A stretch of 64,000 nt of DNA, from the NCBI GenBank assembly GCA_903994365.1, contig CAJEXL010000002.1, positions 81,169 through 145,168 of the forward strand, given 5' to 3'. Below, piece by piece: positions 26,823 to 35,302 of the stretch. Position 1 is the first letter of the stretch; every line of letters starts with the position of its first letter. This DNA is from an uncultured Chlorobiaceae bacterium. GTDB taxonomy: Bacteria; Bacteroidota; Chlorobiia; Chlorobiales; Chlorobiaceae. A program made the position numbers and the translations under genes. Below the pieces are notes generated by a model that was not told the origin of the DNA, made no database searches, and worked only from the letters and a program-made list of their open reading frames with translations.

Positions 26823-27980
26823 TTGACTGACAAAGAAAACTATGAAAGCCAGACGGGTGAAACTGCCCGTGAGCTGAAACGGATTCTTGGCGCAAGCACT
26901 GAACAGGGTTCCGAAGAGAGCGACATCAACTGGAAAGATGGTCTGAACAAGGTGATGGTGTCACGCGGCAAGCAGAAAAATCTGAGCTTTTTTGCCTTCA
27001 CCGCCACCCTGAAAGGAAAAACCCTTGAGCTGTTTGGCAATAAGGGTGACAACGGAAAACCGGAAGCATTCCATACCTATTCGATGAAACAGGCTATTGA
27101 GGAGGGCTTTATTCTTGACGTGCTTCAGCGTTACACCACCTACAAAACCTATTTCAGGCTGCTCAAAAGCGTTGAAGAGGATCCCGCCATGCCGAACAAA
27201 AAAGCGCGGAAAAAACTGGCCAAGTTCATGGTGCTCCATCCCCATAACATCGAACAGAAAACGGAGATTATGGTGGAGCATTTCCGTGCGCATGTAAAGC
27301 ACAAGCTTGCGGTCGGGCAAAGGCGATGGTAGTGACCGGTTCGCGCCTGCACGCCGTGCGCTACATGCTGGCCTTTCAGCGCTACATTGATGAAAACCAC
27401 TATGCCGATATCCGTCCGCTGGTGGCCTTCAGCGGCACCGTCAAAGACCCTGCATCAGGAGATGCTTTACAGCTTCAGCCGATATCTGATACCGCACCTT
27501 GACCCTGGCGATACCGGGGCAAATCCTGATCCTGAAAAGGAGGTTACGCTCCAGTATTACCTGATAGAAAAAATGATGTCGGGCGCGATTATGCTTGAGA
27601 GTGACGAGCAATACGGCGTCAAATCGCCAACCGCTGTCGGCACAGGCAAAGCAAAGGATGAAGAGAAGCCTCTCTCCGAGATTATGCAGGCGCTGAACGA
27701 ACGATTCGGCACCGACTTCACCGACGAAGAGCGCCTCTTCTTCGACCAGATCATGGAAAAAGCTTCAAAAGACGAGCGGGTCATACAAACAGCCATGGCC
27801 AACCCGCTCGACAAGTTTGAGCTTGGCATCAAAACCATTATTGAATCACTCATGATGCAGCGAATGGCCGAAAACGACGGCATCGTCACACGGTATATGG
27901 ACGATTCGAGCTTTCAGAAAACGATATTCCCGATCTTGGCAAAAGAGATCTACAGGAGTATTCTGGAGAAGCAGGAGTGA
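26823..27980 (+). pseudogene. hsdR: Type I restriction subunit R remnant
   Basis: Three frame segments of one HsdR-like helicase/endonuclease subunit follow each other: 26823-27310 (MVEHFRAHVKHKL at its end), a shifted piece about 27310-27450 (GRAKAMVVTGSRLHAVRYML, then FSGTVKDPASG), and 27455-27980 (YSRYLIPHLDPGDT, then PLSEIMQALNERFGTDFTDE). The first break is near 27310 and the next is near 27450. The nuclease and DEAD-box start is missing, and sequence between motifs is deleted at the second junction. No hsdM or hsdS is present. It cannot encode an active enzyme. Confidence 0.85.
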
Positions 27981-27989
27981 AGATGGGGC

Positions 27990-28014
27990 AACTCTTCGAG
28001 ATTTTCGAAGAGTT
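27990..28014. other. Perfect 10-base hairpin after hsdR
   Basis: AACTCTTCGA-gattt-TCGAAGAGTT. It lies eight bases past the hsdR stop. The strand also reads MGQLFEIFEEF in frame from ATG 27983, so it may be a coding leftover rather than a terminator; a similar but different symmetric site is at 26531-26556. Confidence 0.4.
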
Positions 28015-28134
28015 CAGTTTATTGCTTCGGGATGATGGAGGAAGATGGCATTGACATGATCAGGCAGTTTCACACTATTTGAAATTTGCGTATTATTCAT
28101 CAGGATCACCAAGCCATGAATCTAGGACAATACC

Positions 28135-28353
28135 ATGAAAACTGTGACACTGAAAATTGATAAGAGCGTTGACGAACAATTCAGCTTGTTCATTGCGCAC
28201 TTCTCATCGAGCGAGATACAAATACTGGAGCAATCTGAGTATATGAGCGACGATGAATATCTCAGAAGCATCAACGGCATGGTTCAAAGCCTTCATGATG
28301 CTAAAAGAGAGCCCCCGGAAAAAGGAGTGACACTTGACAAACTGGAATGGTGA
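28135..28353 (+). CDS. Orphan antitoxin of a YoeB-type pair
   Basis: 72 residues, MKTVTLKIDKSVDEQFSLFI at the start and GVTLDKLEW at the end. It is clearly paralogous to the antitoxin at 33805, which is followed by an intact YoeB toxin. Here the toxin gene is replaced: after the stop the sequence reads MYIEALYPITKQ and no YoeB motif follows. It may still bind and neutralise the paralogous toxin; inferred. Confidence 0.7.
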   Translation: MKTVTLKIDKSVDEQFSLFIAHFSSSEIQILEQSEYMSDDEYLRSINGMVQSLHDAKREPPEKGVTLDKLEW

Positions 28354-28392
28354 TGTACATCGAAGCCCTTTACCCGATAACGAAGCAGCCCC

Positions 28393-28653
28393 ATGACAGA
28401 CACAACGCATGGCATCAGCACTTTCCGCGTTGAAGTGACAAATATTTCTCCTTATGGCTTTTGGATTCTCGTCGGGGATGAAGAGCTGTTTTTGCCATAC
28501 ACTGAATTTCCCTGGTTCAAAGAGGCTCCCGTTGGCAAAATCTGCAAGGTAGAACTTCATCACCCGGAGCATTTGTATTGGCCATCTTTGGATATTGACC
28601 TTTCCATTGAGTCAATTCGTAAGCCTGATGTCTTTCCGCTTGTCAGCCAATGA
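28393..28653 (+). CDS. DUF2442 family protein
   Basis: 86 residues with the DUF2442 pattern: ISPYGFWILVGDEELFLPY, EFPWFKEAPVGKI and YWPSLDIDLSIESI. DUF2442 genes are frequent in TA-like pairs beside DUF4160 genes; here no partner is next to it. Function unknown; a toxin-antitoxin role is suggested by context. Confidence 0.75.
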   Translation: MTDTTHGISTFRVEVTNISPYGFWILVGDEELFLPYTEFPWFKEAPVGKICKVELHHPEHLYWPSLDIDLSIESIRKPDVFPLVSQ

Positions 28654-28813
28654 AAAACCGTTATGCTCTATTTCAAGAGATCGTTGGCTTGTTGTCCCGG
28701 AGGGGAAGATGCAAAGATATAAAGCGTGGTCAGCATCAGATCATACCAACATCAGAGTTCTGTTAATATTGTTATAACCTTAGCATTAACTCTAATTAAT
28801 ATATTGAATTATC

Positions 28814-28996
28814 ATGGAAACAGTAAAAGAAAAAATAGTAGAAATCGTTCACTCTCAACCTGAAGATTCCAGTTATGATGAAATTTTAAGGGGAATTGTG
28901 TTTGAACGGATGGTAGCCAAAGGATTACAGGATTCAAGGAAAGGAAATTTGATTTCTAATGAAACAATGGAACATCGAATTAAAACATGGCAGTAA
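28814..28996 (+). CDS. Antitoxin of ParE-type module
   Basis: 60 residues, METVKEKIVEIVHSQPEDSS at the start, then YDEILRGIVFERMVAKGLQDS. It is a short helical antitoxin in the same layout as 20230. Its last 10 bases overlap the original start (ATG 28987) of the toxin that follows. Frame intact. Confidence 0.75.
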   Translation: METVKEKIVEIVHSQPEDSSYDEILRGIVFERMVAKGLQDSRKGNLISNETMEHRIKTWQ

Positions 28997-29280
28997 TAAG
29001 ATGAACAACAGAATCGGATATGTGGTTGAGAGATATTCATGAGTATATTTCCCGAGATAACCCATCTGCTGCGGCAAGAGTCATAAAATCAATCTACGAT
29101 AAAGTTCAGATTTTAAAAGCCCTTCCTGAAATCGGATACAGGTACAGAACTGAAGAAGAGGGTGAAATACGAATTTTACTGTATGGTCACTATCGAATTG
29201 CATACCTGATAAGGGAGACTGAGCAAATTGATATTCTGGGTGTTTTTCACGGATCACTGGATATTGAAAATTATCTGTAA
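28987..29280 (+). pseudogene. ParE-type toxin with nonsense codon 6
   Basis: The natural frame starts at ATG 28987 with MAVIR, and codon 6 is TGA (29002-29004) where relatives have Trp. The frame is otherwise open to 29280 and has the complete ParE pattern (WLRDIHEYISRDNPSAAARV, PEIGYRYRT, RILLYGHYRIAYLIR, ILGVFHGSLDI). A restart at ATG 29020 would give an 86-residue protein that lacks the first beta strand. TGG to TGA is a single-base change. Either toxin is off or a weak truncated form is made. Confidence 0.8.
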
Positions 29281-29301
29281 CTCGAACGCAAGGAGAACCG
29301 C

Positions 29302-29499
29302 ATGAACACAGACGCGACATATAACCCACAACTGCAGGATGACAGTGAAGAGGCTGAAAAGCATCTCGCCCTTTTAATCCATCAAGCAGGAGAAGACGCA
29401 AGAGTTCACACAAAAAAAATTCTGGACGCACATTTCAAAAAACTTAACGACATGATTGCCGAGGCGGTTTTATCTCAAAAAAAATCTCTCCCATCATGA
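29302..29499 (+). CDS. Antitoxin of zeta-like module, copy 2
   Basis: 65 residues, the same protein as copy 1 at 19807 with few changes (DATYNPQLQDDSEEAEKHLA). It has an AGGAGAACCGC ribosome site and overlaps the zeta-like toxin by four bases. Frame intact. Confidence 0.7.
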   Translation: MNTDATYNPQLQDDSEEAEKHLALLIHQAGEDARVHTKKILDAHFKKLNDMIAEAVLSQKKSLPS

Positions 29500-29931
29500 C
29501 AGATGCTCAAAAACCAGGATTGATTGTGGTAGCAGGGCCAAATGGTTCAGGCAAAACAACCATTACCGAAAAACTGCTCCGCCATGAATGGATGGAGGAT
29601 TGTCAACACATCAATCCCGATCTGATTGCACAGCAAGAGTTTGGAGACTGGAACTCCCCTGTTGCTGTGATTCAGGCAGCAAACAAGGCAAAGGCCACCA
29701 GAGACTATTGCTATGGCTCATAACATCAGCATCGCCTTTGAAACGGTATTCTCTACCCAGGAAAAGCTGGAGTTTCTCCAACGGGCAAAAGATGCCGGAT
29801 TTTTTATTCGTTTCTTGTTCGTGTGTACCAATGACCCTTCAATCAATGCTCAGCGTGTAGCCCAACGTGTTATGGGAGGTGGACATGATGTTAAATCATT
29901 GACAAAAGAGAGCCTCTGGAAAAAGGGGTGA
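29496..29931 (+). pseudogene. Zeta-like toxin, frameshifted and 3'-truncated, copy 2
   Basis: Walker A (GPNGSGKTTITEKLL), NPDLIAQQEFGDWNS and DYC are followed by an extra base near 29710 (tgctatggctc against tgcttggctc in copy 4), after which the rest (SIAFETVFSTQEK, FLFVCTNDPSINAQRV, GGGHDV) is in the next frame. The 3' end is replaced from about 29911 by a copy of the antitoxin tail at 28301. Confidence 0.85.
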
Positions 29932-30011
29932 CACTCGATAGACTGGAGTGATGATGTACATCGAAGCCCTTTACCCGATAACGAAGCAGCACCATGACAG
30001 ACACAATGGGA
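29911..30011 (+). repeat. Copy of the 28301-28408 segment
   Basis: gatgtacatcgaagcccttt, cgataacgaagcag and catgacagacacaa recur here and at 28350-28400. The join lies inside the zeta-like gene (copy 2), showing that this short repeat served as a recombination end. Confidence 0.7.
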
Positions 30012-30035
30012 TGAATTTCAAAGGAGCCGCAAACA

Positions 30036-30293
30036 ATGAACAAACATCATGATATTGGGAACATACAGTTTGAAGGAGACTTTTTTGAGGTCACTGTTGA
30101 TAGCATAGCCAGAAGATTTGAATTGAAAACGGTATCGACTTTGCTGAATCAAGCCTCTGAAACAGAAAGGAAAACGTTTGAGGTTTCACCGTCAGGGTAC
30201 GGGATACATTGGCCTCTCCTGGATGAAAATATCTCCATTGATGCTCTTTTGGGCATTGTCAGTGCACCTGCAAGGAACAGAAAAACTGCATGA
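30036..30293 (+). CDS. DUF2442-like protein
   Basis: 85 residues. MNKHHDIGNIQFEGDFFEVT at the start and GYGIHWPLLDENISIDALLG near the end fit the DUF2442 layout. A frameshifted copy at 36359 follows a DUF4160 remnant, so the original pair is DUF4160-DUF2442; here the DUF4160 partner has been deleted. Function unknown. Confidence 0.7.
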   Translation: MNKHHDIGNIQFEGDFFEVTVDSIARRFELKTVSTLLNQASETERKTFEVSPSGYGIHWPLLDENISIDALLGIVSAPARNRKTA

Positions 30294-30326
30294 CAAGAGG
30301 GTAACAAAACGATTAACGAAACCATC

Positions 30327-30523
30327 ATGAGCACAGACGCGACATATAACCCACAAGTGCAGGATGACAGTGAGGAAGCTGAAAAGCATCTCGCCCTCTT
30401 AATCCATCAAGCAGGAGAAGACACAAGAATTCGCAAAAAAAAAAATTCTGGACGAACATTTCAAAAAACTTAACGACATGATTGCCGAGGCGGTTTTATC
30501 TCAAAAAAATCCCTCCCATCATG
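30327..30523 (+). pseudogene. Zeta-module antitoxin, frameshifted, copy 3
   Basis: Same gene as 29302 (TDATYNPQVQDDSEEAEKHL), but a homopolymer has grown to 11 As near 30435 (+1), and a second run near 30505 is one A shorter. Most of the tail HFKKLNDMIAEAVLSQ is therefore in the wrong frame. Confidence 0.8.
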
Positions 30524-30585
30524 ACAGATCCTCAAAAACCGAGATTGATTGTGGTAGCAGGGCCCAATGGTTCAGGCAAAACCGA
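30521..30585 (+). pseudogene. Zeta-like toxin fragment, copy 3
   Basis: Only MTDPQKPRLIVVAGPNGSGK is left; homology stops inside the P-loop, where the downstream end of the minus-strand AAA ATPase begins. Confidence 0.8.
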
Positions 30586-30593
30586 TTCTCAGC

Positions 30594-31808
30594 TTAATAA
30601 AGAAACCCGAAGAGCCAAAGTGGAATTTTGTTCTGAAATCCCGTTTCGATATCGTCAGCAACAACAAAGCTCTTCTCGACCTTGCTGATTTGGTTGAACC
30701 CCTTCCCCTTTCCGCCTATTTCAAAGGTGTATTCTGATTTGACAATAAAATCCCCTTTTGCGGAAAGCTCAATGGTGTTTTCAACAAGGCCAGGATGAAG
30801 GGCGGTGGCGTTGCGCAGTTGATTGACGAAGAAGAGTTCTCGCAAGGTGCCTGTATTGACTGTTTCAGCAATGGCATACATCAGGTTGCTGTTTTCAAGG
30901 TAAATCTTGTCGGGCCTGGTCAACACCTCATACCCGTGACCCTGACTGCGCACCAGATTCAGCAGCCTTGCATCCTGCAGATTCTCCAGATATTCATAGA
31001 GACGTGGCCGCGATATATCGGTTGCCTCTGCCAGTTTTGATATGTTTGGGCTAAACGGAACGCTTGTCGCCAGAAGGTAGAGCAGTTTTTTGAGTTTTGA
31101 AATCTGCCGCGCTTCGATGCGATTCACCAAAGGAAGATCAACTTCAAGAATGTGGTTGATGACCTCCCGGAGTCGAAAGAGATAGGTGCCCACACTCTCC
31201 AGAAAGAAGGGATAGTAGCCGATCTGCTGGTAATCGCGAAAGAGTTTGCGAACGGTTATCTCACTGCAAAGGGTTTCGGCAATCTGGCGATGCCCTGCAA
31301 GAATATCTTCCAGTGCATACGCAGGGTACGCTTTGTTCCCGGTGAAGTTGAGATACTCCCGAAAAGAGAGTCCATGCAGATTAAAAATGATGGCACGCCT
31401 GCTTAAATCCGCCTTTTGTTTTGAAATCTGCAAAAGGCTTGAGCCGGAAAAAACAACCTTCAGCTTTGGAAAAAAGTCGTAGATCGCCTTGATGTCGATT
31501 GCCCAGTCAGGATATTTGTGAATCTCGTCCACAAGGAGAAGTTCACCGCCAAACTGATAAAACTCCCGCGCAAACTCGAAAAGGTTATGTGCCTGAAAAT
31601 AGGGGCTGTCGACCGAAATATAGAGCGCCCGATCAGAATCGCCATACCGCTCCCTGACATGCTGCAACATCAAGGTTGTCTTTCCTGTGCCTCGTGCCCC
31701 AAGAATCCCGATACAGCGTTCATTCCAGTCAATACGGTTGTAGAGGTATCGCTTTACCGCGCTTACTGATGCAATGAGCCGATGCTGTTCGTTGAAAAAG
31801 TTTTCCAT
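30594..31808 (-). CDS. AAA ATPase with DUF4143-like C-terminus
   Basis: 404 residues from ATG 31808, with AGGA eight bases upstream; the frame extends to 31877 but those codons lie before the ribosome site. An N-terminal AAA domain has Walker A GARGTGKTTL and Walker B-type LLLVDEIHKYPDW, then VVFSGSSLLQI. The middle has a winged-helix-like part (LAEATDISRPRLYEYLENLQ) and the C-terminus a DUF4143-like domain (FEIGGKGKGFNQI). Such proteins are common, poorly defined ATPases in genomic islands. The last 83 codons recur as a fragment at 42504. Confidence 0.8.
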   Translation of the reverse strand: MENFFNEQHRLIASVSAVKRYLYNRIDWNERCIGILGARGTGKTTLMLQHVRERYGDSDRALYISVDSPYFQAHNLFEFAREFYQFGGELLLVDEIHKYPDWAIDIKAIYDFFPKLKVVFSGSSLLQISKQKADLSRRAIIFNLHGLSFREYLNFTGNKAYPAYALEDILAGHRQIAETLCSEITVRKLFRDYQQIGYYPFFLESVGTYLFRLREVINHILEVDLPLVNRIEARQISKLKKLLYLLATSVPFSPNISKLAEATDISRPRLYEYLENLQDARLLNLVRSQGHGYEVLTRPDKIYLENSNLMYAIAETVNTGTLRELFFVNQLRNATALHPGLVENTIELSAKGDFIVKSEYTFEIGGKGKGFNQISKVEKSFVVADDIETGFQNKIPLWLFGFLY

Positions 31809-32029
31809 AGCAACTATCCTGCGCTTATTTGTAAAACTGATTTTACAAATATACGGAATAAATGGAAAAAGCGGCAACTACTGTTACAACAGCAAACAAG
31901 CAATGAGTTGTATCAATGGGTGTGTTCAACGATTTTCTGAACCAGACGGTACAGCGGTAAATCATGGTACAATGCCATACCACAAAATTATTTTTGACAG
32001 AGGGCGAGCCCCCTGTACCCCGCTAATTG

Positions 32030-32248
32030 TTAAATAGATAAATGGTTAAAAAAACCGCATGGCACGAACACGCCATATAGCGCCCTTGCCGTTGGTGTTC
32101 CATACGTCAGTTTTAATTCCAACCGGGCAACTAAAGCTTCTATTCTGGCATGGGTATCTGAAACATATTTGGCAAGATCATGCTCAGCTCTATCGTCCAG
32201 AATTTTTTGGGTTTTGACTTTTTCAATCAGAAGCTCATTATCATTCAT
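32030..32248 (-). CDS. Small protein paired with a PIN toxin (putative antitoxin)
   Basis: 72 residues, MNDNELLIEKVKTQKILDDR at the start, then EHDLAKYVSDTHARIEAL. It follows the PIN-domain gene on the same strand with an eight-base overlap, so a VapBC-like arrangement with the antitoxin downstream is possible. A frameshifted copy occurs at 41469. Role inferred. Confidence 0.5.
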   Translation of the reverse strand: MNDNELLIEKVKTQKILDDRAEHDLAKYVSDTHARIEALVARLELKLTYGTPTARALYGVFVPCGFFNHLSI

Positions 32249-32710
32249 CAGGTTTCTCCGAAAATAATTCTAATGGGGTGACAATTTCCGATGTCGGCAG
32301 GTTCAATCGGGCATTTATCACACGAATATACTGGCGTTTATTGGCGTTCGCCAGGTGATTGCAGTTCCAGGTTAACAAAAAATCATTTTTATAAAACGAG
32401 GCATCGGCCAAATGCAAGGCATCCCCCTTGAGGGCGCATGGCATAAATTATCCAGGTAGATTTGAGCTATATCAACTATTTGCGCATCAGGCATCAAGAG
32501 CGGCATGCCAGCCACGAATGTCAAAAGTTCCTGTTTTTTTTGGTAATGACCTTCGCTGATTTCGTCAAGCGTTGCCTCCGATGCCCAAACATCAAAATTA
32601 TGAGCCTCTTCATTCCACCATTTCCGGGTGACTTCGATATGTAGCCTGATGCTCTCCCGCTCATCAAACAGATAGCTGGGAATGGTGGTGTCTTCGGTAC
32701 AAAACGGCGA
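32241..32710 (-). pseudogene. PIN-domain (VapC-like) toxin, frameshifted and 5'-truncated
   Basis: From about 32695 downwards the frame reads TTIPSYLFDERESIRLHIEV and EATLDEISEGHY. Near 32448 (YLDN) it shifts, and the rest (LKGDALHLADASF, LTWNCNHLANANKR) is in another frame ending at 32241. The start is lost at the junction with the ccoI fragment near 32711. PIN domains are RNases; this one is broken. Confidence 0.8.
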
Positions 32711-32891
32711 CACAAGCTCCTCGCGATGTTTTTCCATCATCAGGCAGAACCTTGTCTGGGCCTTTTCGTATAATCTTATAGCGTTGCCACTTGCCGTGTC
32801 GGGGGTACTGCACCCCATCATCTCCGCACTGCTGATGGTGACCAGCTCCCTTGTTGTGGGAAGCAACTCCCTGCGGCTGAAAAACCTGTGA
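32711..32891 (+). pseudogene. ccoI 3'-end fragment, copy 2
   Basis: Matches ccoI from about 17723 to its stop (cacaagctc, gatgtttttccatcatcagg, the stop at 32889). Only the last ~58 codons are present, followed by intact ccoS and safE copies in the native order. Confidence 0.9.
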
Positions 32892-32901
32892 CCAAGCAAC
32901 C

Positions 32902-33066
32902 ATGAGCACCACCTTTTACCTGATCGGCATCGGTTTTTTTGTCGGCATCGCCGCATGGTTTCTCTTTATCTTGGCCGTCAAAAGCGGCCAGTTCGACGAC
33001 CCCGAAGCGCCAAAATACCGAATGCTCGACGATGAGGACGAGCCTGCAAAAAAGAAAAACCAATGA
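32902..33066 (+). CDS. ccoS: CcoS, copy 2 (54 residues)
   Basis: MSTTFYLIGIGFFVGIAAWF, LAVKSGQFDDPEAPKYRMLD, and a shorter KKKNQ tail. It keeps the helix and signature of copy 1. It overlaps the SafE copy by four bases. The frame is complete; whether it is expressed without an upstream ccoN promoter is unknown. Confidence 0.8.
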   Translation: MSTTFYLIGIGFFVGIAAWFLFILAVKSGQFDDPEAPKYRMLDDEDEPAKKKNQ

Positions 33067-33740
33067 GCAGCGCCCCCCTTCTCGCCATGCTCCTCTCCGG
33101 ACTTGCCGGAGGATTCGGCCACTGCATCAGCATGTGCGGGCCGGTAGTTGCCGCCTTCACCGTCGGCGAAACCCGGCAGGGAGTGCTTCACCACCTGCTC
33201 TACAACCTCGGGCGAATCACCACCTACACCATCCTCGGCGCTCTTGTCGGCCTTTCCGGCTCATTTCTTGTCCTTACCGCCTCCATCGAGCAGCTCCAGC
33301 GCGCCATCATGATCATCGCCGGTCTCGCCATCATCCTCATGGGCCTCTCCACCGCAGAGTGGCTGCCACGAAGCTCCTCAATCAGGAGCTGCACCCCCGG
33401 CAACTCACTCATCCAAAAGATCATGGCCCTCTTCAAAGTCCCCCGCTCTATCGGCGCTTACTACCCCATGGGCATCGTCCTTGGCTTTCTCCCTTGCGGC
33501 CTCACCTACACCGCCCTCCTCGCCGCCACCCGCTCCGCCATGGAGGCTCCTCACGCCTTTGCCGTAATGCTGCAAGGCACCCTGATGATGATACTCTTCG
33601 ACATCGGCACCGCGCCAGCGCTGATTCTGGTGGGAAAGGTGGTGAATAGTATCAGCGGCAGAATGCGCAGGTGGTTTTACCGGGTGGCCAGTGTGATTAT
33701 GATTGCGACAGGGGTTTGGTTTGTGGTGGAGGGGTTTTAG
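33063..33740 (+). CDS. SafE/UreH-type membrane protein, copy 2
   Basis: 225 residues and intact, differing from copy 1 at 18112 by only a limited number of substitutions (for example FDIGTAP in place of FGIGTAP). FGHCISMCGP and GFLPCGLTY are conserved. It seems to have been duplicated together with the ccoI tail and ccoS. Near-identity over the full length suggests a recent copy or gene conversion. Confidence 0.85.
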   Translation: MSSAPLLAMLLSGLAGGFGHCISMCGPVVAAFTVGETRQGVLHHLLYNLGRITTYTILGALVGLSGSFLVLTASIEQLQRAIMIIAGLAIILMGLSTAEWLPRSSSIRSCTPGNSLIQKIMALFKVPRSIGAYYPMGIVLGFLPCGLTYTALLAATRSAMEAPHAFAVMLQGTLMMILFDIGTAPALILVGKVVNSISGRMRRWFYRVASVIMIATGVWFVVEGF

Positions 33741-33804
33741 ATGGTTTGAAATTTGCGTATTATACTTGATGAGAGGGTCATGTAATACTATTTTAACAAA
33801 AGCC

Positions 33805-34023
33805 ATGAAAACAGTTACCCTAAAAATAGATGACAGCATTCATGAAAAATTCACATGGCTGCTTGAGCACTTCTCGGGAAGTGGAATAACAATACTCGAA
33901 CAAGCTGAGTACCTCAGCGATGACGATTATCTGAGAAGTATTGACGGTATGGTTCAATCTCTCCAGGAAGCTCGAAAAGAACCTTCAGAATATGGAGTTA
34001 CTCTCGATAAACTGGAGTGGTGA
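33805..34023 (+). CDS. Antitoxin of YoeB-type pair
   Basis: 72 residues, MKTVTLKIDDSIHEKFTWLL, then ILEQAEYLSDDDYLRSIDGM and GVTLDKLEW at the end. It overlaps the YoeB start by one base. Paralogue of the orphan antitoxin at 28135. Confidence 0.8.
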   Translation: MKTVTLKIDDSIHEKFTWLLEHFSGSGITILEQAEYLSDDDYLRSIDGMVQSLQEARKEPSEYGVTLDKLEW

Positions 34024-34283
34024 TGTACAGCATCCTCCTTATGTCCCAAGCTCAAAAGGATGCCAAAAAACTTGGTGCCAGTGGGTTGAAGAAAAAAGCA
34101 TTACAGTTGATACAACTCATTCAGATTGACCCATATACGTTTCCTCCAGAATTTGAGTATTTAAAAGGCGATATGAAGGGATTGATTAGCAGAAGAATCA
34201 ACAAGCAACACCGTCTTGTGTATGAAGTTTTTGAGGAAACAAAAAGCATAAAAGTATATCGGATGTGGAGCCGCTACGAATAA
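34023..34283 (+). CDS. YoeB/Txe-type mRNA interferase toxin
   Basis: 86 residues with the YoeB/Txe family pattern: QAQKDAKKLGASGLKKKA, PPEFEYLKGDMKGLISRRIN, QHRLVYEVFEE and MWSRYE at the end. These toxins cut mRNA at the ribosome. The module is intact. Confidence 0.85.
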   Translation: MYSILLMSQAQKDAKKLGASGLKKKALQLIQLIQIDPYTFPPEFEYLKGDMKGLISRRINKQHRLVYEVFEETKSIKVYRMWSRYE

Positions 34284-34368
34284 ATTTTATATCAATTGAA
34301 ACCAATAAAATTATAACGGTTTATAGAGCTGACAGTACAACTATCAACAACAGAAGGTGAAGTGGACG

Positions 34369-34596
34369 ATGGCATTGTCAATAAACACTACAGGACTTGA
34401 AAAAACTGTCGATCCTGAAATTGGCAGTATTTTATTTTATCGTAAAAATTTTTCAGGAATACCCGAACAAGTAGTACATGGCGATGGCTTTACTATTGAA
34501 TTAAGCGGCAATGAAGTTGTACTGATTGATATTTACGACACGGATTTGCTGTTATCAAAATTAGCAGATGACGCAATTGCTGCAAAAGCATCGTGA
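34369..34596 (+). CDS. Hypothetical small protein
   Basis: 75 residues from ATG 34369 (SINTTGLEKTVDPEIGSILF, then GIPEQVVHGDGFTIELSGNE). Not recognised. The frame is compact, has protein-like composition and sits between TA modules, with its stop directly at a leftover of the safE 3' end (34593-34627). Confidence 0.5.
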   Translation: MALSINTTGLEKTVDPEIGSILFYRKNFSGIPEQVVHGDGFTIELSGNEVVLIDIYDTDLLLSKLADDAIAAKAS

Positions 34597-34627
34597 TTAT
34601 GATTGCCACCGGTACCCTTGTTTGTAG
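34593..34627 (+). repeat. safE 3'-end scar
   Basis: tgattatgattgccaccgg matches the end of the safE copies (tgattatgattgctaccgg at 39124), followed by decayed sequence. It marks another former joint with the safE unit. Confidence 0.5.
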
Positions 34628-34642
34628 TTTCGCGTTGGTTAA

Positions 34643-35053
34643 CAACCGAGATTGATTGTGGTAGCAGGGCCCAATGGTTCAGGAAAAACAACCATTACCG
34701 AAAAACTGCTCCGCCCCGAATGGATGGAGGATTGTCAATACATCAATCCCGATCTGATTGCACAGCAAGAGTTTGGAGACTGGAACTCCCCTGCTGCTGT
34801 GATTCAGGCAGCAAACAAGGCAAAAGCCACCAGAGACTATTGCTTGGCTCATAACATCAGCATCGCCTTTGAAACGGTATTCTCTACCCAGGAAAAGCTG
34901 GAGTTTCTCAAACGGGCAAAAGATGCCGGATTTTTTATTCGTTTCTTCTTCGTGTGTACCAATGACCCGTCAATCAATGCTCAGCGTCGAGCTTCCACAA
35001 AACCATGCACTCATGAAGAGATCAGTGCGACCAGATTGTCAGAACGCCCATGA
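34643..35053 (+). pseudogene. Zeta-like toxin, both ends cut and fused to a vapB tail, copy 4
   Basis: The frame has the longest zeta-like core in the window (GPNGSGKTTITEKLL, DYCLAHNISIAFETVFSTQE, FFVCTNDPSINAQR) but no start region, since CCGAGATTGATTGTGG follows unrelated sequence. After SINAQR (about 34987) it switches to RASTKPCTHEEISATRLSER, which looks like the end of a VapB-like antitoxin. The open frame is thus a chance in-frame fusion. Confidence 0.75.
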
Positions 35054-35202
35054 GCCTGTATGTGCTGGATGCAAGCGTCATTGTAAAATGGCTGATCCCT
35101 GAAAACCCCGATGAACACAACGTACAGGAATCTTTGGCATTACTGTATGCTTTACGTGAAGGCAGTATCTCTGTATATCAACCTTGCCACTGGCCGATCT
35201 AA
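35050..35202 (+). pseudogene. PIN-domain VapC-like toxin, N-terminal fragment
   Basis: ATG 35050 overlaps the vapB-tail stop. It encodes MSLYVLDASVIVKWLIPEN and ends at codon 50 with CHWPI, far short of a normal ~130-residue VapC. The first catalytic Asp region (YVLDASV) is present; the later acidic residues are lost. Confidence 0.75.
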
Positions 35203-35302
35203 AATAAGAGGAATAGTTTCAGAAAGTTTTATATTTTAGAGATAATTTTTACTTCCAGGCAGGGGATTTTCTATCCATCACTTTATACAGGAATAGGATA
35301 CC

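Noticed and set aside
32372..32956. Minus-strand 194-codon frame covering PIN and ccoI sequence
   Set aside because: It is a fusion of antisense ccoI sequence with part of a frameshifted PIN gene, not a gene of its own.
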